From: Bedellia somnulentella
Taxonomy: Eukaryota; Arthropoda; Insecta; Lepidoptera; Bedelliidae
Direction of reading: 5' to 3'
Assembly: GCA_963576735.1 (NCBI GenBank)
Contig: OY755174.1
Coordinates: 4,836,001 to 4,900,000 of the forward strand
Length of the DNA: 64,000 bases
The translations under genes and the position numbers were made by a program. The notes under the pieces are model-generated. The model did not search any database and was not told the origin of the DNA. It saw nothing but the letters and a program-made list of their open reading frames with translations. This document shows positions 42,946 through 54,547 of this stretch, piece by piece; position 1 is the first letter of the stretch; each line of letters begins with the position of its first letter.

Positions 42946-45900
42946 AGACATCATTGTCATTAAGTAGTTTTTTGAACACTAAATTAGATACAAAAGTCGA
43001 TAGTAATACCCGTGTTTTGTAAACCTAATACTATTACTATAACTGAGCTTAGTTTATCATATTTTATTGTTATAGTTTTTATTTTTATAGGTGGAGATTT
43101 TTAATTGGCATTGCATTGTTTACTTTATTGTTTAGTTAATGTATACGCTGTAAATCTTCCAAATAAAATAAAATAAATAAAATATATATTTTCAGACTAG
43201 GACATAAAATAAGACATATAAACTATCGGTATCAGTACCATTTTAATAATTAGCTTCAAATTTCAGTAGTCTTAACTTTATGGTCGGTGGTATGACCAAA
43301 GCTGGCGGCAATTTCACTTTACCTATTTGCAATTCAAAAATCCACTCCAACCCATTCGTCTGTCCCGACTTCCCTACTCTAAAGCATTCTAAGCAACCCT
43401 ACTGTCTTTGTGTGTCTTCGTTTTTTGTGTAGTTTACACTTGAAGTACAAGTGTTAGTTTATCTGATAACATGTTTTAGGTACTGATTTTTACCACCTGA
43501 TTATGATTCTAAACAAAAAAAAAAAATAGTCTGCATCAAGGATTTCAAGTTTAAGGACTTTATATACATATAATTATTTTAAAACATTGAAAATGTATGT
43601 AAATAGTGATACTTATTCTTTAATTTTCATCATTTAAATTTTCAAATGAAAATATACCCATTTAACAAAAAAGATATATCATTTCTTTGCTCTTTCACGA
43701 GTACTATATTCCGAAAGGATTACCCATAAATAGTTCTTTCTCATTACATTTTCATGAATGCCCCTCTTGTAGAGGACTTATGGAGGGAAAAGTTTGAGTT
43801 GTTGAATAAAAGATATATATTTCGCAGTGGCATTGGCGCTTTGCCAGATGACACTTTAGTGGTCGGTTTTAGGGGTTAAAACAATAAAGCTTAAAAGTTA
43901 GAAAAGTGGTATCGTTTAAAGATTGTTCCCGAAACTTTCAGAAGTTCTCTTGTTTAAAAATAATCTTGAGTGATATTCTTAATACTAAACTCTGACCTTT
44001 TATAGTTTTCATAGGGCGCGGTGTGACAAAAATACCAACAAACCTATCCAGGTCTCCTACTTCAAGCCTTTTAATCCTTGTTATATTTAAGGGATTTTAT
44101 ATTGCTAATTATAGCTATTACTGGTTTTGTCACTTATGCCTATCAATGGTCATTCCAAATGCTTACATTATAGTGATAGGTTTGTAAGTAATATTGGTAA
44201 TAAAAAACCTACACCAAGAAAGAAAGTTCAAAATGCAAAGCCTTTTTTGTAACTATATAAGAAAATCCTTAATTGAAAAAACATTATCTTAGAAGAATCT
44301 GTAAATAAAACTACCTATTTTATATTGCTACCCAAACAATTCTACCTTTAGCCAAGTAGGCAATTGTTTGTTTAGTAACATACTCTGTGTGTACAATATT
44401 TCGGCGGTAACTGGCCATTTCCAAAATAAACAGCGACACCACAAACCCTAATTTTTCACAGTAGAATAAATGTTGCCATTAATTTTAAGAGGATAACAAT
44501 TTTGCGGTTGCAAATTCTAGCTAGGGCTTGACTGAATTGTAAATGAATAAAAGTCCGCGCTCATTTAAATCTCTTCATTCTGAGAACTAATTAAGCTTCT
44601 TTTAAGCGTATACAAGAATTTTAAATTTCTAAAGAAACCTTCTTATAAAAATCAAAGTTCGTATCAAGTAAAGAAGAAGAGAAGAGAAAACTAAGATATA
44701 TTTCAAAATATATTTGTTACAAAGGAAAAAGAACAAGAGCTAAAAAAACAATTGAAATAACACAATTCAGTCATCAAAGTCCCGTGTATTTTATTGATCA
44801 CAAATCCACTTCATTTCGCAGCAACTCTTAAGAAACTGGGCCGCTTTTTATTCCACGCCAGAACTGAATAAAAAGAAGGTTAGCAAACTTTATTCCTCTC
44901 TTAATTGATTTAATTATTTCCCTCTCTTCAATTATCCGAAGCTGTAACTTTGGTGTTGATCGCTGAAAACAGAGGATTATCAGAAACAATAGGGGAATAA
45001 ATACAACATGGCTTACAAGAAAAGGTTGTGTTGGGTTTCTAGGCTGAGGTTTCACAAATTTAAATGATTTTATTATGAAGCGAACTTAATATATGCTCTA
45101 CGTTTTGTACTTATTTGTAATACAAAAAAGTTACCTTATCTTCTAAATATTATCTACCCATCCATCTAATTATTATCTTCGTCAATAATTACGCTTGAAA
45201 CTGTTAATCTCATAAAGGAGTAACCAGAATTTTACATATGAAAAGTGAGTGGGAACTTGAAATGAGTGGAGGTAGGCAGTGCGTTGGGGGAAAATCATTT
45301 GATTTAGTTTATAATTTAGCTCGTGATTGTCACGTCTGTGTCTGTGTCACGTGTCTATAAACAGAAGTATGACGATAGGCTAGTCCCCTTTATTTCGGGT
45401 ATACTGGGCAGAGAACAGTTGCTCTGAACACCATTTAGCAAAAAAATATTATAATCAGACAAAGTATCACTTGCCAACACTCTGGAATATGTGACGAGAC
45501 TCTCTCTGTATGCCGAATGTGTCTGCTTAAAACAAGCTAAAAAGCTGGTGCGAACATTATGTCGCTTTTCAGTTTACAGTAGAACTCTAAAAAACGAATC
45601 AGACGCTCCTCTCATTATAACTTTGTGTACAAAAACACAATGGAAAAATAACGATGTTAACTTTGTGTTCTCGATTCCGTTTCGTAACAAAAGTTTTAGC
45701 AGCAAACTGTGTTTATTGTTACATATTGTTTCCCATTGTTTACTTTTTACGCTGTTGAACTTTGCGATTAAGCCTGATCGTAGATGTTCGAATAATTTGG
45801 TCTTTCAATATTTGCAAATCGTATTTTATTAAAGGGTATTTTGTTTAATACTGAGAACATGTTTAGGCAAAAAAGAATACAAACCACTATGTCACGAGAT

Positions 45901-46354
45901 ATATTTTTAAATCAATTGTTTAAAAAAAAACGACGAAGTGAAAATGACTTATTATTATACGAAACTGATAAATGTAAGTTTAACAGGACTAGAAGTTTAG
46001 AATTCACAACTAATGGATTTGTGTATGAAATTATGGCATTAGTTTGAGTAGCAGTATAAAGTCTTGATGGCTTTCTAACTAAAACCTTGATGTTAAATAA
46101 GCTTCATAGCCCTAAAGTTTCGCTGTTAATATTTGTACTGTTAGTTTTACCAGGACCAATTGGATTTTAGAATAAAATATATTTTCTAAACTATAAAAAG
46201 TCTACATTAACTCAAATGACAATCAATTGACAGCTGGATCTGTAAGATATACACTAGCAGTTCATCACACACACATAAATGGAAATTTCCTCAAGAGGAT
46301 ATAATCTGTTTATAATCTTAAATATACTCTACATGTTACATTGGCAAATACGAC
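42946..46354. other. unique AT-rich DNA; no gene seen
   Basis: The two open frames at 45491-45832 and 45841-46047 are the longest; neither shows a domain, signal peptide or convincing splice context. Nothing else recognisable was found. Confidence 0.35.
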
Positions 46355-46441
46355 GTCTGGGCCGAGTGGATTGGTAACTAGCTTCTCGGTTCGGATGTTG
46401 AGGGTTCGATCCTCGCTGAGAGCAACATTTGTGTTGAGCAT
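46355..46441 (+). repeat. tRNA-like SINE-D head
   Basis: A-box-like GGGCCGAGTGG near 46359-46369 and B box GGTTCGATCC at 46403-46412, then GCTGAGAGCAACATTTGTG. It is tRNA-like but lacks a proper cloverleaf partner strand, so it is read as a SINE rather than a tRNA gene. Confidence 0.65.
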
Positions 46442-46501
46442 AAATTATTGTTTTTTAGTCTTTGATGGTATTCATATGTATATTATATCCACCTAAATAT
46501 A

Positions 46502-46766
46502 TACATACATACATATATATACACACGGCTATAAATCCCTTAACGGGGTAGCCAGAGCTTTGGAATGATAAATTCCTCAGCCACTTTTGGAAGTTGATTG
46601 GGGAAAAGATGATAATAATAAACGTTTCTGGTGATGGGTCTCCAACCGCATCGCCCAAAAATCACTTAAAAATCACCTATAACCTTAGTCGCCTCTTACG
46701 ATCACCCACGGGTAGAAATGGGGTAGTGTTATTCTAAGCCGACACTAAATGGCAAATCTACCTACT
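46502..46766 (-). repeat. SINE-A (subfamily II), full length, 11-bp target duplication
   Basis: ACCTAAATATA flanks it at 46491-46501 and 46767-46777, giving 265 bp, the same length as the subfamily-I reference. It carries CCCTTAACGGGGTAGCC and CTTACGATCACCCACGGG. Confidence 0.9.
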
Positions 46767-46961
46767 ACCTAAATATACGGTTGAATTAGTATCCCATAAT
46801 AAAAGTTCTACTTAGTTTGAGGCTAACTTGATCTGTGTATACTATGTCCGTATATATTTTTTATTTATTACCATTGATGTATGTCCAATTCAGTATTTAA
46901 ACTTATCTCTTTCTACCTAATAGCCTGTCTTTTGCATTATTCTGCCAAGTTGGAGTAACAT

Positions 46962-47192
46962 ACATAATACTTACGGCCATAAATCACAAAAAAGGCTAGC
47001 CAGAGCTTTAAAGCTAGAAAATCTTTAGCCACATTTGGAAATTGAAACGAGACAAGATGGTAGAATTAAAGCATCGTTGGTCTTCAACCGTATCGCCTAA
47101 ATCCACTTAAAAGGCCCCATACCTTTAGTCATCTCTTACGACAGCCTTGGGTAGAAAGGAGTAGTTACATTCTGATCCGGCACAACATGGTA
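46962..47192 (-). repeat. diverged SINE-A copy
   Basis: Ordered matches from ATACTTACGGCC to CATTCTGATCCGGCACAAC, closest to the 10515 copy (GAGACAAGATGGTAGAA). Confidence 0.75.
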
Positions 47193-47421
47193 ATTAGAAT
47201 AAATCAATACTGAAAAAACTGTATGCGAATATTCCCACGCACCACCTTACGTGTTGAGTTCGTACGAGTGTTGTCGGTGTCAAGACGACCGCAGAAATAC
47301 TCAGCTCATATATAAACAATTACGACGGCGTTGTCTAAATAATGTGCCCATTAGCGAGGCTTTACATGAGGGTGTAAAGGAATTACAGTCTTCTGGAATA
47401 TACATGTAGGAATCATTGATT

Positions 47422-47510
47422 ACTGGTTCTCTAACCGCATCGCCTAAAATTCACTTAAAAAGTTCAAACACTCTTAACCGCCTCTTACGAACACCTTCGT
47501 AAAGAAATAG
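47422..47510 (-). repeat. SINE-A head-side fragment
   Basis: TGGTTCTCTAACCGCATCGCC and CCGCCTCTTACGAACACC match SINE-A; the tail half is absent. Confidence 0.6.
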
Positions 47511-47679
47511 AGTATATATACATATAGAGCTTTATCAAAATGATAATTGGCTTATGTAAGAGCCTGTCCGCGCCGCAATTATGCGAGGTGTAAATGATGC
47601 TATATGAACTGTGTAATTTGTGCTGAAATAAAACATATATATTTTTAAGACTAGAAAAAAGTTGCGGTGGAGGCCCAAA

Positions 47680-47775
47680 GGGCAAGCGTTTAGGGTACGA
47701 AGGATGAGAGGACTTGTATAAAAAAATTGATGATAAAATGACTATGGACAGTCCCTGCCTACACTATTAGGTATA
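47680..47775 (+). repeat. RTE-like LINE 3' fragment
   Basis: AAGCGTTTAGGGTACGAAGG, GACTTGTATAAAAAAATTGATG and CAGTCCCTGCCTACACTATT follow the LINE 3' end with a deletion. Confidence 0.6.
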
Positions 47776-48185
47776 GATTTAGAATAGAATAGGAAACTCT
47801 TTATTGAACATCACAGTTAAAATCATTTTACACATATATTTTTTTTAACTCAAGTACAACTAACGAATGTCAATTATTTTTAGTATGGAAATATCGACGA
47901 CAACCTACATTGCAAATTTTGTATTATAATTTTCGCAATGTTACAGAGTAGCTGTACCGTCTCTATAATTTTTGCTCACGCAGAGTGTTCATCAAGAGCT
48001 GAGTGAGATCGTAATGTTAGTGTTATATGTGTTCAAATGTTTGATGTCGTCATGTATTTTACTTTGAATAATTTATATTTGTAGCTCTGTTTGGAGTTGC
48101 AGGTTCAGATGATTACTTTAGATAATAAACATAAACCAGGTGAATATGCCAGTAAGAAAACGATATTGTTTCATTATTCATAAAA

Positions 48186-48338
48186 ATTCACACATACATA
48201 TACTCACGCCATCAGTTACCAATGGGATAGGCATACCACTTTATACGATCCTGACAAACCTATCTTGCTTCATTTACATCTATCAGTCTTTTCATGCATG
48301 CTTTTTTATTCTTCATACTACGGACCTGCTTTTTTACA
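48186..48338 (-). repeat. RTE-like LINE 3' tail
   Basis: From ACATACATATACTCACGCC through ACGATCCTGACAAACC to CTTTTTTATTCTTCATACTAC, matching 51147-51290. Confidence 0.75.
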
Positions 48339-48604
48339 TAACATTTACATAAATAGAAAAGCCTTTTGTTGTTGGAATCGATAGGTTCAACGGTTATTTT
48401 TGGTATATAATATTACATTTTATATAGGATCACACAAAATGAGGGTGTGTTTTTCTGTATTCAATGGCAATTGTGCGTTGTTGTGATCGAAACTAGATGA
48501 TCATTACTCTATTGTACGGCCATCGATTTTCAACGCCCAATATGTCACGTGTCACTGCACTTACTACGGGTCTAAAGGTCTGAATATATTTTTAAATGAT
48601 AAAT

Positions 48605-48675
48605 TCATACATACATATACATAGTTAGTTCCTATTAAGGACGGCAGAGAATATCGAAACTTTGTACGATAGAGA
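48605..48675 (-). repeat. RTE-like LINE 3' scrap
   Basis: CATACATACATATACATAG, AGTTCCTATTAAGGACGGCAG and TTTGTACGATAGAG match the last bases of the LINE. Confidence 0.55.
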
Positions 48676-48979
48676 TACTAACAACTTTAATAATAATACG
48701 TCTCTTAAATAAATTTACAGTCATGTGCAATTTAGACTTTATTTATTCATTTTTATAAAACCTTAGTTATATTATTGCTTTTGCAATTTCAAATTCACGT
48801 CACTCAACTGTGCCTGTTGTCGAGCCAGTGCTTTCCAAAGTTTGAGTAGGCTTTACTAACATGCCAATCAAACAGCCTACCTTTAAATTATAGCTTGCAT
48901 GTTTTTATTAGAATGAGAGGTACTGTACTCAAAAATTCTATTTATATTTTCGTATAACAAATAAATGTGATACAATTAA

Positions 48980-49336
48980 ATACACAAAAAGGAGCACGCC
49001 GAAATAACAAAAAGAATAATTTATTTCCCGCCAAATGACTTTGTATTAACACAATTGTTATTGAAAGAAAAATGTGTTTTGGAACAATACTGCCAGCACA
49101 GTGACCGAGCAAAAAATATCCCTTGGAAATATCCAACCGTGAATTTCCTCGACCCAAATGTTCGTATAATGGACATTGGAAACCATCATGCCACAAATAA
49201 CTCACACACAATCGAATTAATTAATCATGAGACGAAGTTCTACTTTAAAAAGTTCCCGAAGTCTCTAGAAGTTTTGAAGACTCTCGAGGATTGGGACCGC
49301 GAAGTCAGATGTTCTAGCTTGGTTGAGCTAGCATGA
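48980..49336 (+). pseudogene. open stretch without a start codon, possible exon or relic
   Basis: An uninterrupted frame of about 118 codons ends at TGA (49334-49336). It has no ATG until codon 57 or so, so it is either an internal or terminal exon, a relic, or chance. The product is mixed in composition and protein-like (WKYPTVNFLDPNVRIMDIG and EVLKTLEDWDRE are examples) but I recognise no family. The opposite-strand frame at 48942-49211 is less convincing. Confidence 0.2.
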
Positions 49337-49566
49337 CTTTCATTTTGGAATTTGTCAAACTAGATAAATTATAATACCCAAATCACACTCCTACATTATG
49401 ATATGGTTAAATATCTCAATAACATCATTTACCTTATCTTCTATCTAAGGTTTTTTTTAGATAGTATGTAAACTATACTTGGCAATTATTTAATTATTAA
49501 TTGATTGTTTTCAAGTAATCACGCCTTTTTTAAGTCAACTGTGTTATGACTATAACTGTGTTTTAA

Positions 49567-49942
49567 CTATAACATAACATAAACGTTCACGCCGAATATC
49601 CCCGAAGGGGTTGGCAGAGGTACTTATACTTCTGTCACGTTCAGAAGAACATCACGTGACTTTGTCACCTGGTGTTCAGAGTACCCACGTTTTGCATGGA
49701 CAGTGTACTCACGTGATAGGGGGCAGGCCTATCGGCGTTTTGTACGAATACACTGTCACATGACTAAGTACAACTCAGCCATGTGGGTTTCCTCACGATG
49801 TTTTCCCTCACCGTTAACAACCATGATAAATTAACCACACATATGTCTTTAGAAAAGACAAATTGGTGTAGGCCCGACCCAGGATTTGAATACTAGTCGT
49901 TTGCACGATAACCGAGTGTTCTACCCACTGGGCTATCACGGT
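49567..49942 (-). repeat. full-length tRNA-derived SINE-C
   Basis: Complete from AACATAACATAAACG to the A box near 49921-49933 (CCCACTGGGCTA on the plus strand). TGTTTTAA at 49559-49566 and 49943-49950 is a probable target duplication. A 17-bp duplication (TTCTG..AACATCACG region) lies near 49630-49660. Confidence 0.88.
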
Positions 49943-49950
49943 TGTTTTAA

Positions 49951-50871
49951 AAGACCAATATTATTTGTTTTTCACTATCAGAAATAAATTTTGTTACCTC
50001 GCATAAAAATAAATTGAAATTATATGCGTCATGTCACACTAGCTTGCCCTAAACAGAAATTTATGAAAAAGTCAGAAATTTTATCTTGTTAAACTATTTT
50101 CGAAATCCCATTAAGTTTTAAATTTTAAGGTTAATCCTAAAATTTATGCTTTTCTCTACTGAGAACTAATCTCAATTGGATATCTTGAAGATACATGCAA
50201 GTTAGCACTAATTTTCCGCTCCCATGTTTTATTATAACATACTTTGTTATCTAATATTAATTGCTTAACCTCGTTCACAATAAGAGTTTAAAAAATTCTC
50301 GTTAGATTTTATCTTCTAAAGAGCACCTATAAGAACAATATAAGTTCTTATAGGTGCGTTTAGACTCATCTGGACAAGTGCAGGCAGGTAATTATTGGCT
50401 TTTTAAATATTCCCTAACAAAAAACACAGTACAATGCATGCTTAAGTATGAGTTTCAATATAAAAAGATATGGTGAAGTGAAATTAAGTAAATAAATTAA
50501 AAATAAATTGAGAAGCGTACTAAGTTACTCAAAATACGAGGCTGCTTTTAAATGGAGAGGCGGTAGACAAGTAGAATAAGTGCAATTTAAAACTCGATCA
50601 GAATTCGAACATAACTTAAGCGCAGTTATTAAAAATCGCTGCTTGCTGCATATTTATTTCTATTTCCATCTATATTTAAGATCAAAGTAGTAGGTAAGTG
50701 ACAATGATGTAAAGACATATATTTCTGAAATATCGTCGTAATGATTTCAAAACCCACTCATTGCATTAAGAAAATGCGGATTAAAATGTTATTTAAATTA
50801 AATAGCTAACTGTAAAATATACACATACATACATACATGTATATACATAAACATACATATACTCATTTATA
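49951..50871. other. unique AT-rich DNA; no gene seen
   Basis: A short perfect inverted repeat (AGCACCTATAAGAAC.. / ..GTTCTTATAGGTGC, about 50321-50357) was noticed; nothing else. Confidence 0.35.
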
Positions 50872-50973
50872 GTGCATTCACTCTGCTTTCATGCTTCTTA
50901 TGCCTCACCCAACATTCACTGCCATACATAAGCGTAGGAACAAGAACAGCATCATGCGCAGCCATTCTGACCT
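50872..50973 (-). repeat. internal fragment of the RTE-like LINE
   Basis: Nearly identical to 51562-51664 (GCATTCACTCTGCTTTCATG through AGCATCATGCGCAGCCATTC), without the flanking LINE sequence, 160 bases away from a larger copy. Confidence 0.75.
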
Positions 50974-51134
50974 TAAAAATATAAAATAAAATATATTGTT
51001 AAAATCTTGAAATTTTCGAAAAATCGGAAGTAATTGAAAAGTCCATCTCGAAATAAAGTAGCTTTATAAAAAAAACATTTTACCCTTTGTAAATAAGTAT
51101 ACAATTTTCACTTAACATAACATAACATAAACGT

Positions 51135-53457
51135 ACATACATACATACATACATATTCTCACGCCGTTAGTTCCCATTGGGGTAGGCAGAGACTATTGAT
51201 CGCCACTTTGTACGATCCTGGCAAACCTCTCTAGCTTCATTCACATCCATCAATCTTTTCATACATGCTCTTTTATTCTTCGTACTTCGGACACCTGCCT
51301 TTTTGAGCACATTTTCTATTTGATCTAAATGTGTCCTCCGAGGTCGTCCTCTACTAACATTACCTTCCACATTGGCTCTATATATCTCTTTCACCACTTT
51401 ACTGTCATCCATCCTCTCTATGTGCCCAAACCATCTCAACATTCCTTTTTCTATCTTTCTTACAATATCATCTTTTACACCACACCTTTCACGAATCACA
51501 TCATTCCTCACACGATCACATAACCTTACATTACAAACTTTTCTGAGGGATCTCATTTCTACTGCATTTACTCTGCTTTCATGCTTCTTCGGCCACACCC
51601 AACATTCACTGCCATACATAAGCGTAGGAACGAGGACAGCATCATGCACAGCCATTCGGGCCTTTTCGGACACCGATTGACTAGACATGAGACTATCCAG
51701 TGCTCCATTTACCGCATTACCCTTTTTTACTCTTCTTTCAATGTCTTCATCACACTTTCCATCCCTAGTAAACAAACTTCCCAGATATACGAACTCTTTC
51801 ACTTGTTCCACTTTCTTACCATTGATCTCAATCACGCATTCAGTCGTATTCTCCTCTCTCTCGAAAACCATGGTTTTGGTTTTATCCACATTTACTCTCA
51901 TTCTTTTCTTTCAAACGACGCACATGCAATATTCATCATCTCTTGCAACTCCTGAACCGACGATGCAAGTAACACTTGATCATCAGCATATAAGAGGCAT
52001 TTGATGACGAATCCACCCATTCTCAGTCCATAATCACTTTCACGCAACTCTATCAGACAGTCATCCATGAACAAGTTGAAGAGCCACGGAGAAGCTACAC
52101 ATCCCTGCCGGACACCCCTAGAGATACCGAACCAGTCTGTGTTTTCCCCGTTTATTCTTACACATGCACTAGAATCCTCATAGAGTGATACCAGTGCACG
52201 TATAAGTTGGCTCCCCAAGCCGAACTTGGATAACACCTCCCACAAATACTTCCTTACCACCCTATCATACGCCTTCTCTAAATCTATGAGGGAGCAATGC
52301 ACCTTTCGATTCTTGGCTAAGAACTTTTCAGTGATGCTCCTTAAAGAGAAAATTTAATCCATACATCCCATTCCCTTTCTAAATCCTGCTCGCACATCCC
52401 AAATTTTGTCACCTGTTTCATTCATCACTCTTTCAATCAATACCTTTGCATACAATTTACCGACAACACTGAGTAGGCTGATTCCGCGGTAGTTTTTAGC
52501 TTCCTGGTGTGACCCCTTTCCTTTATATAAGGGCACAATTACTTCCCTGCACCAATTTCGTGGTACTTTACCACTCGACCAACACTTTTGAAAAAGGAAG
52601 TACAGCCAGGAAGCCACCAACCCTTTACCAGCCCTCAGCATTTCGATACTTATCCTATCATACCCTGCCGCTTTCCCTACTTTCATACTTTTCAATGCTT
52701 TCATTACTTCTTCCATACTAATCTCACTGTCACTACTGTCACCCAATGCCTCATTCCAGTCAACATTGCTGCCAATTGGCGAAGAAATACGTAAATCCTC
52801 TTTTTCAAAGAGTCCCTCAAAATAGTTCTTCCATACTCGTCTTATGCTACTTTCATCCGTCGCCAATTCATCCTGTTCATCTCTCACTACATTCACTTTC
52901 GTGTTTTGGGAAACTCCCTTTTCTTTCCGGATATATTTCCAGAACAACTTTTGGTTATTCCGGAAATTATCAGAGAGTTTCCTCTCACACCATTCTATCA
53001 GATCACGCTTTTTCTTTTCTATTTTCTTCTTAACCTCATTCTTAACTCTCTTATATTCATCTTCACTATTCTTCACTACATCATCGGTTACTCTCGCATC
53101 CATTCGTTTACTAGCTTTAATCGCTAGTAAATCTAACCAAGCTTTCTTCTTATCTCCTACTGCCTCTTTCACATCTTTATCCCACCAACTTGTTGGTGGT
53201 CTATTTGTTCTTTTACTCAATCCACACACTTCCGTCGCACATTCAACCATTGACGATTTGAGCACATCCCATACTTCTTCTATTTCCAATTCATCCTTCA
53301 TCTCCACGCAACTTAGCCTGTCGTCCAATTTCTTCATATATTCATCTCTAATATTTTCATCCTCTTCCAATTTCTCCACTTTTATTCTCGCAAATTCAGT
53401 TGTTGACACTTTGGCCCTGTGATGCCAACGCTTGCACAGTCCCCTCAATCGTGATAT
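51135..53457 (-). mobile_element. 5'-truncated RTE-like LINE inserted in SINE-C
   Basis: A 2.3-kb minus-strand non-LTR retrotransposon lacking the endonuclease region, ending in a (TACA)n microsatellite at 51135-51158 (TATG repeats in element sense), with a 9-bp target duplication CATAAACGT. The ORF stop is only about 20 bases from the tail, the very short 3' UTR typical of the RTE clade. Many short copies of its 3' end lie elsewhere in the window. Confidence 0.88.
51167..53457 (-). pseudogene. reverse transcriptase ORF of the RTE-like LINE, broken
   Basis: Three open pieces cover one ORF: 52354-53457, 51898-52302 and 51167-51901. The first two are in one frame, separated by a single in-frame TAA (where related elements would carry a Gln after GxxCMD); the third is shifted by one base in an A-rich stretch near 51900. 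The first piece has the linker and RT start (PLYKGKG, NYRGISLLSV), the second DLEKAYD, GVRQGCVASP and the catalytic YADD, the third the C-terminal region (KTKTMVF, FVYLGSLF, LRWFGHIERM). The endonuclease is missing by truncation. A dead copy of a family that was active recently enough to stay readable. Confidence 0.88.
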
Positions 53458-53746
53458 CATAAACGTTCACGCCGAATATCCCCGAAGGGGTTGGCAGAGG
53501 TAATAATACTTCTGAACATCACGTTTCACATTTTCAATTCTGATTGCCATTTCGTACGAATCGATATAAAAATATCGAACGCAAGTTTCAAGTCCAAGAT
53601 TTCTTGGTATTTTACGACCCGTAAAACCGAATAGTTAACTTAAACAAGGTAGTTATTTTAATAAGAATATTATGTTGATTTTTCTGATTTTAAATAATTT
53701 TCAATGAAAATAGGCATGTTGTAATATTGCGTGGCTACAAACTTAA

Positions 53747-53940
53747 AGAGCTTATTCCATTACACTTTGTCGTTTCTGAATTCAGACGTCCTTCGAAGTT
53801 ACTGCCGCAGACGCTTGTTATTCCACTACACAAATTTGTCTACTTTTCAGAAGCCTAGCGTTCTGAACGTTATTCCACTAGTCTGAATTCAGATGCTGTG
53901 GCTTTCAGACGTCTTCATTCAGACAAATGGAATAAGCTCT
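53747..53940. mobile_element. 194-bp MITE with 15-bp TIRs and TTAA duplication
   Basis: The ends are AGAGCTTATTCCATT and its reverse complement, directly flanked by TTAA (53743-53746 and 53941-53944). Inside, CTGAATTCAGA-type palindromes recur. TTAA target choice points to piggyBac or Kolobok; no coding capacity. Confidence 0.85.
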
Positions 53941-54199
53941 TTAACGCTTAATCCTTTCGAATTTTATTACAAGGATTTTGCCGACATTGCCCGGTGACAC
54001 AACCCGGCGGCCTGTGTTGAAATATTAATGTTTAAGCTATGAATGATCTTAGACCGGTAACAAAAAGTTGCCGACGTATGTCTTTCTACACACGGGTGTC
54101 GTACCTAAGTCGAATTTCTTTATTTGTTTTTTTGTGTATTTTTTTGTCAGTCAGCAAGAAATAAAATCTCTCTTTTCTTTTCTTTCTTTTCTAAGAGTA

Positions 54200-54370
54200 T
54201 GGAGCTTTTTAGTGATTTTTCGGCGATGCGGCTGGAGACCCATCACCAACGATACTTTATTTCTACGAGTTTGTCCCCTATCAACTTCCAAATGTGGCTT
54301 AGGAGTTTCTGACTGAAGCTCTGGTCACCCCTTTTAGAGATTTATTGCCGTGGGTATGTGTATGTATGTT
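54200..54370 (+). repeat. SINE-A body and tail
   Basis: From TATGGAGCTTTTTAGTGATTTTTCGGCG to GCCGTGGGTATGTGTATGTATG; the head is missing. Closest to the 10515 type. Confidence 0.75.
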
Positions 54371-54547
54371 TTTTTCCTTAATCTACATGTAGTGAGTATA
54401 ATAATGAAGTGGTGTGAGTACAAAATAATGAAATGCAAGTAAGTTTTCATACACTTTTGTATCTCACATTTCCGCAACGATATGTTGTGGTAAGATGATG
54501 ATGTGGTCCAACCGATTTCGGTCATGGCGACCGCTTCAACGTGTCCT

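Larger units (their letters stand above)
51113..53523 (-). repeat. SINE-C 3' part split by a LINE
   Basis: The tail piece is 51113-51134 (AACATAACATAACATAAACG) and the rest is 53458-53523 (CATAAACGTTCACGCCG, hairpin CCCCGAAGGGG, to ACATCACG). CATAAACGT at 51126-51134 and 53458-53466 is the duplication produced when the LINE inserted here. Confidence 0.85.

Noticed and set aside
45491..46047. Two adjacent frames of 113 and 68 codons
   Set aside because: No domain, no similarity I recognise, no clear splice sites or start context; chance in AT-rich DNA is more likely.
46355..46441. Possible tRNA gene
   Set aside because: A and B boxes are good, but the acceptor and anticodon stems do not close, and related pieces occur at 11146 and 17549; it is a SINE head.
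51329..53422. Plus-strand frames up to 192 codons rich in Ser, Phe and Leu
   Set aside because: They are antisense shadows of the broken LINE reverse transcriptase.
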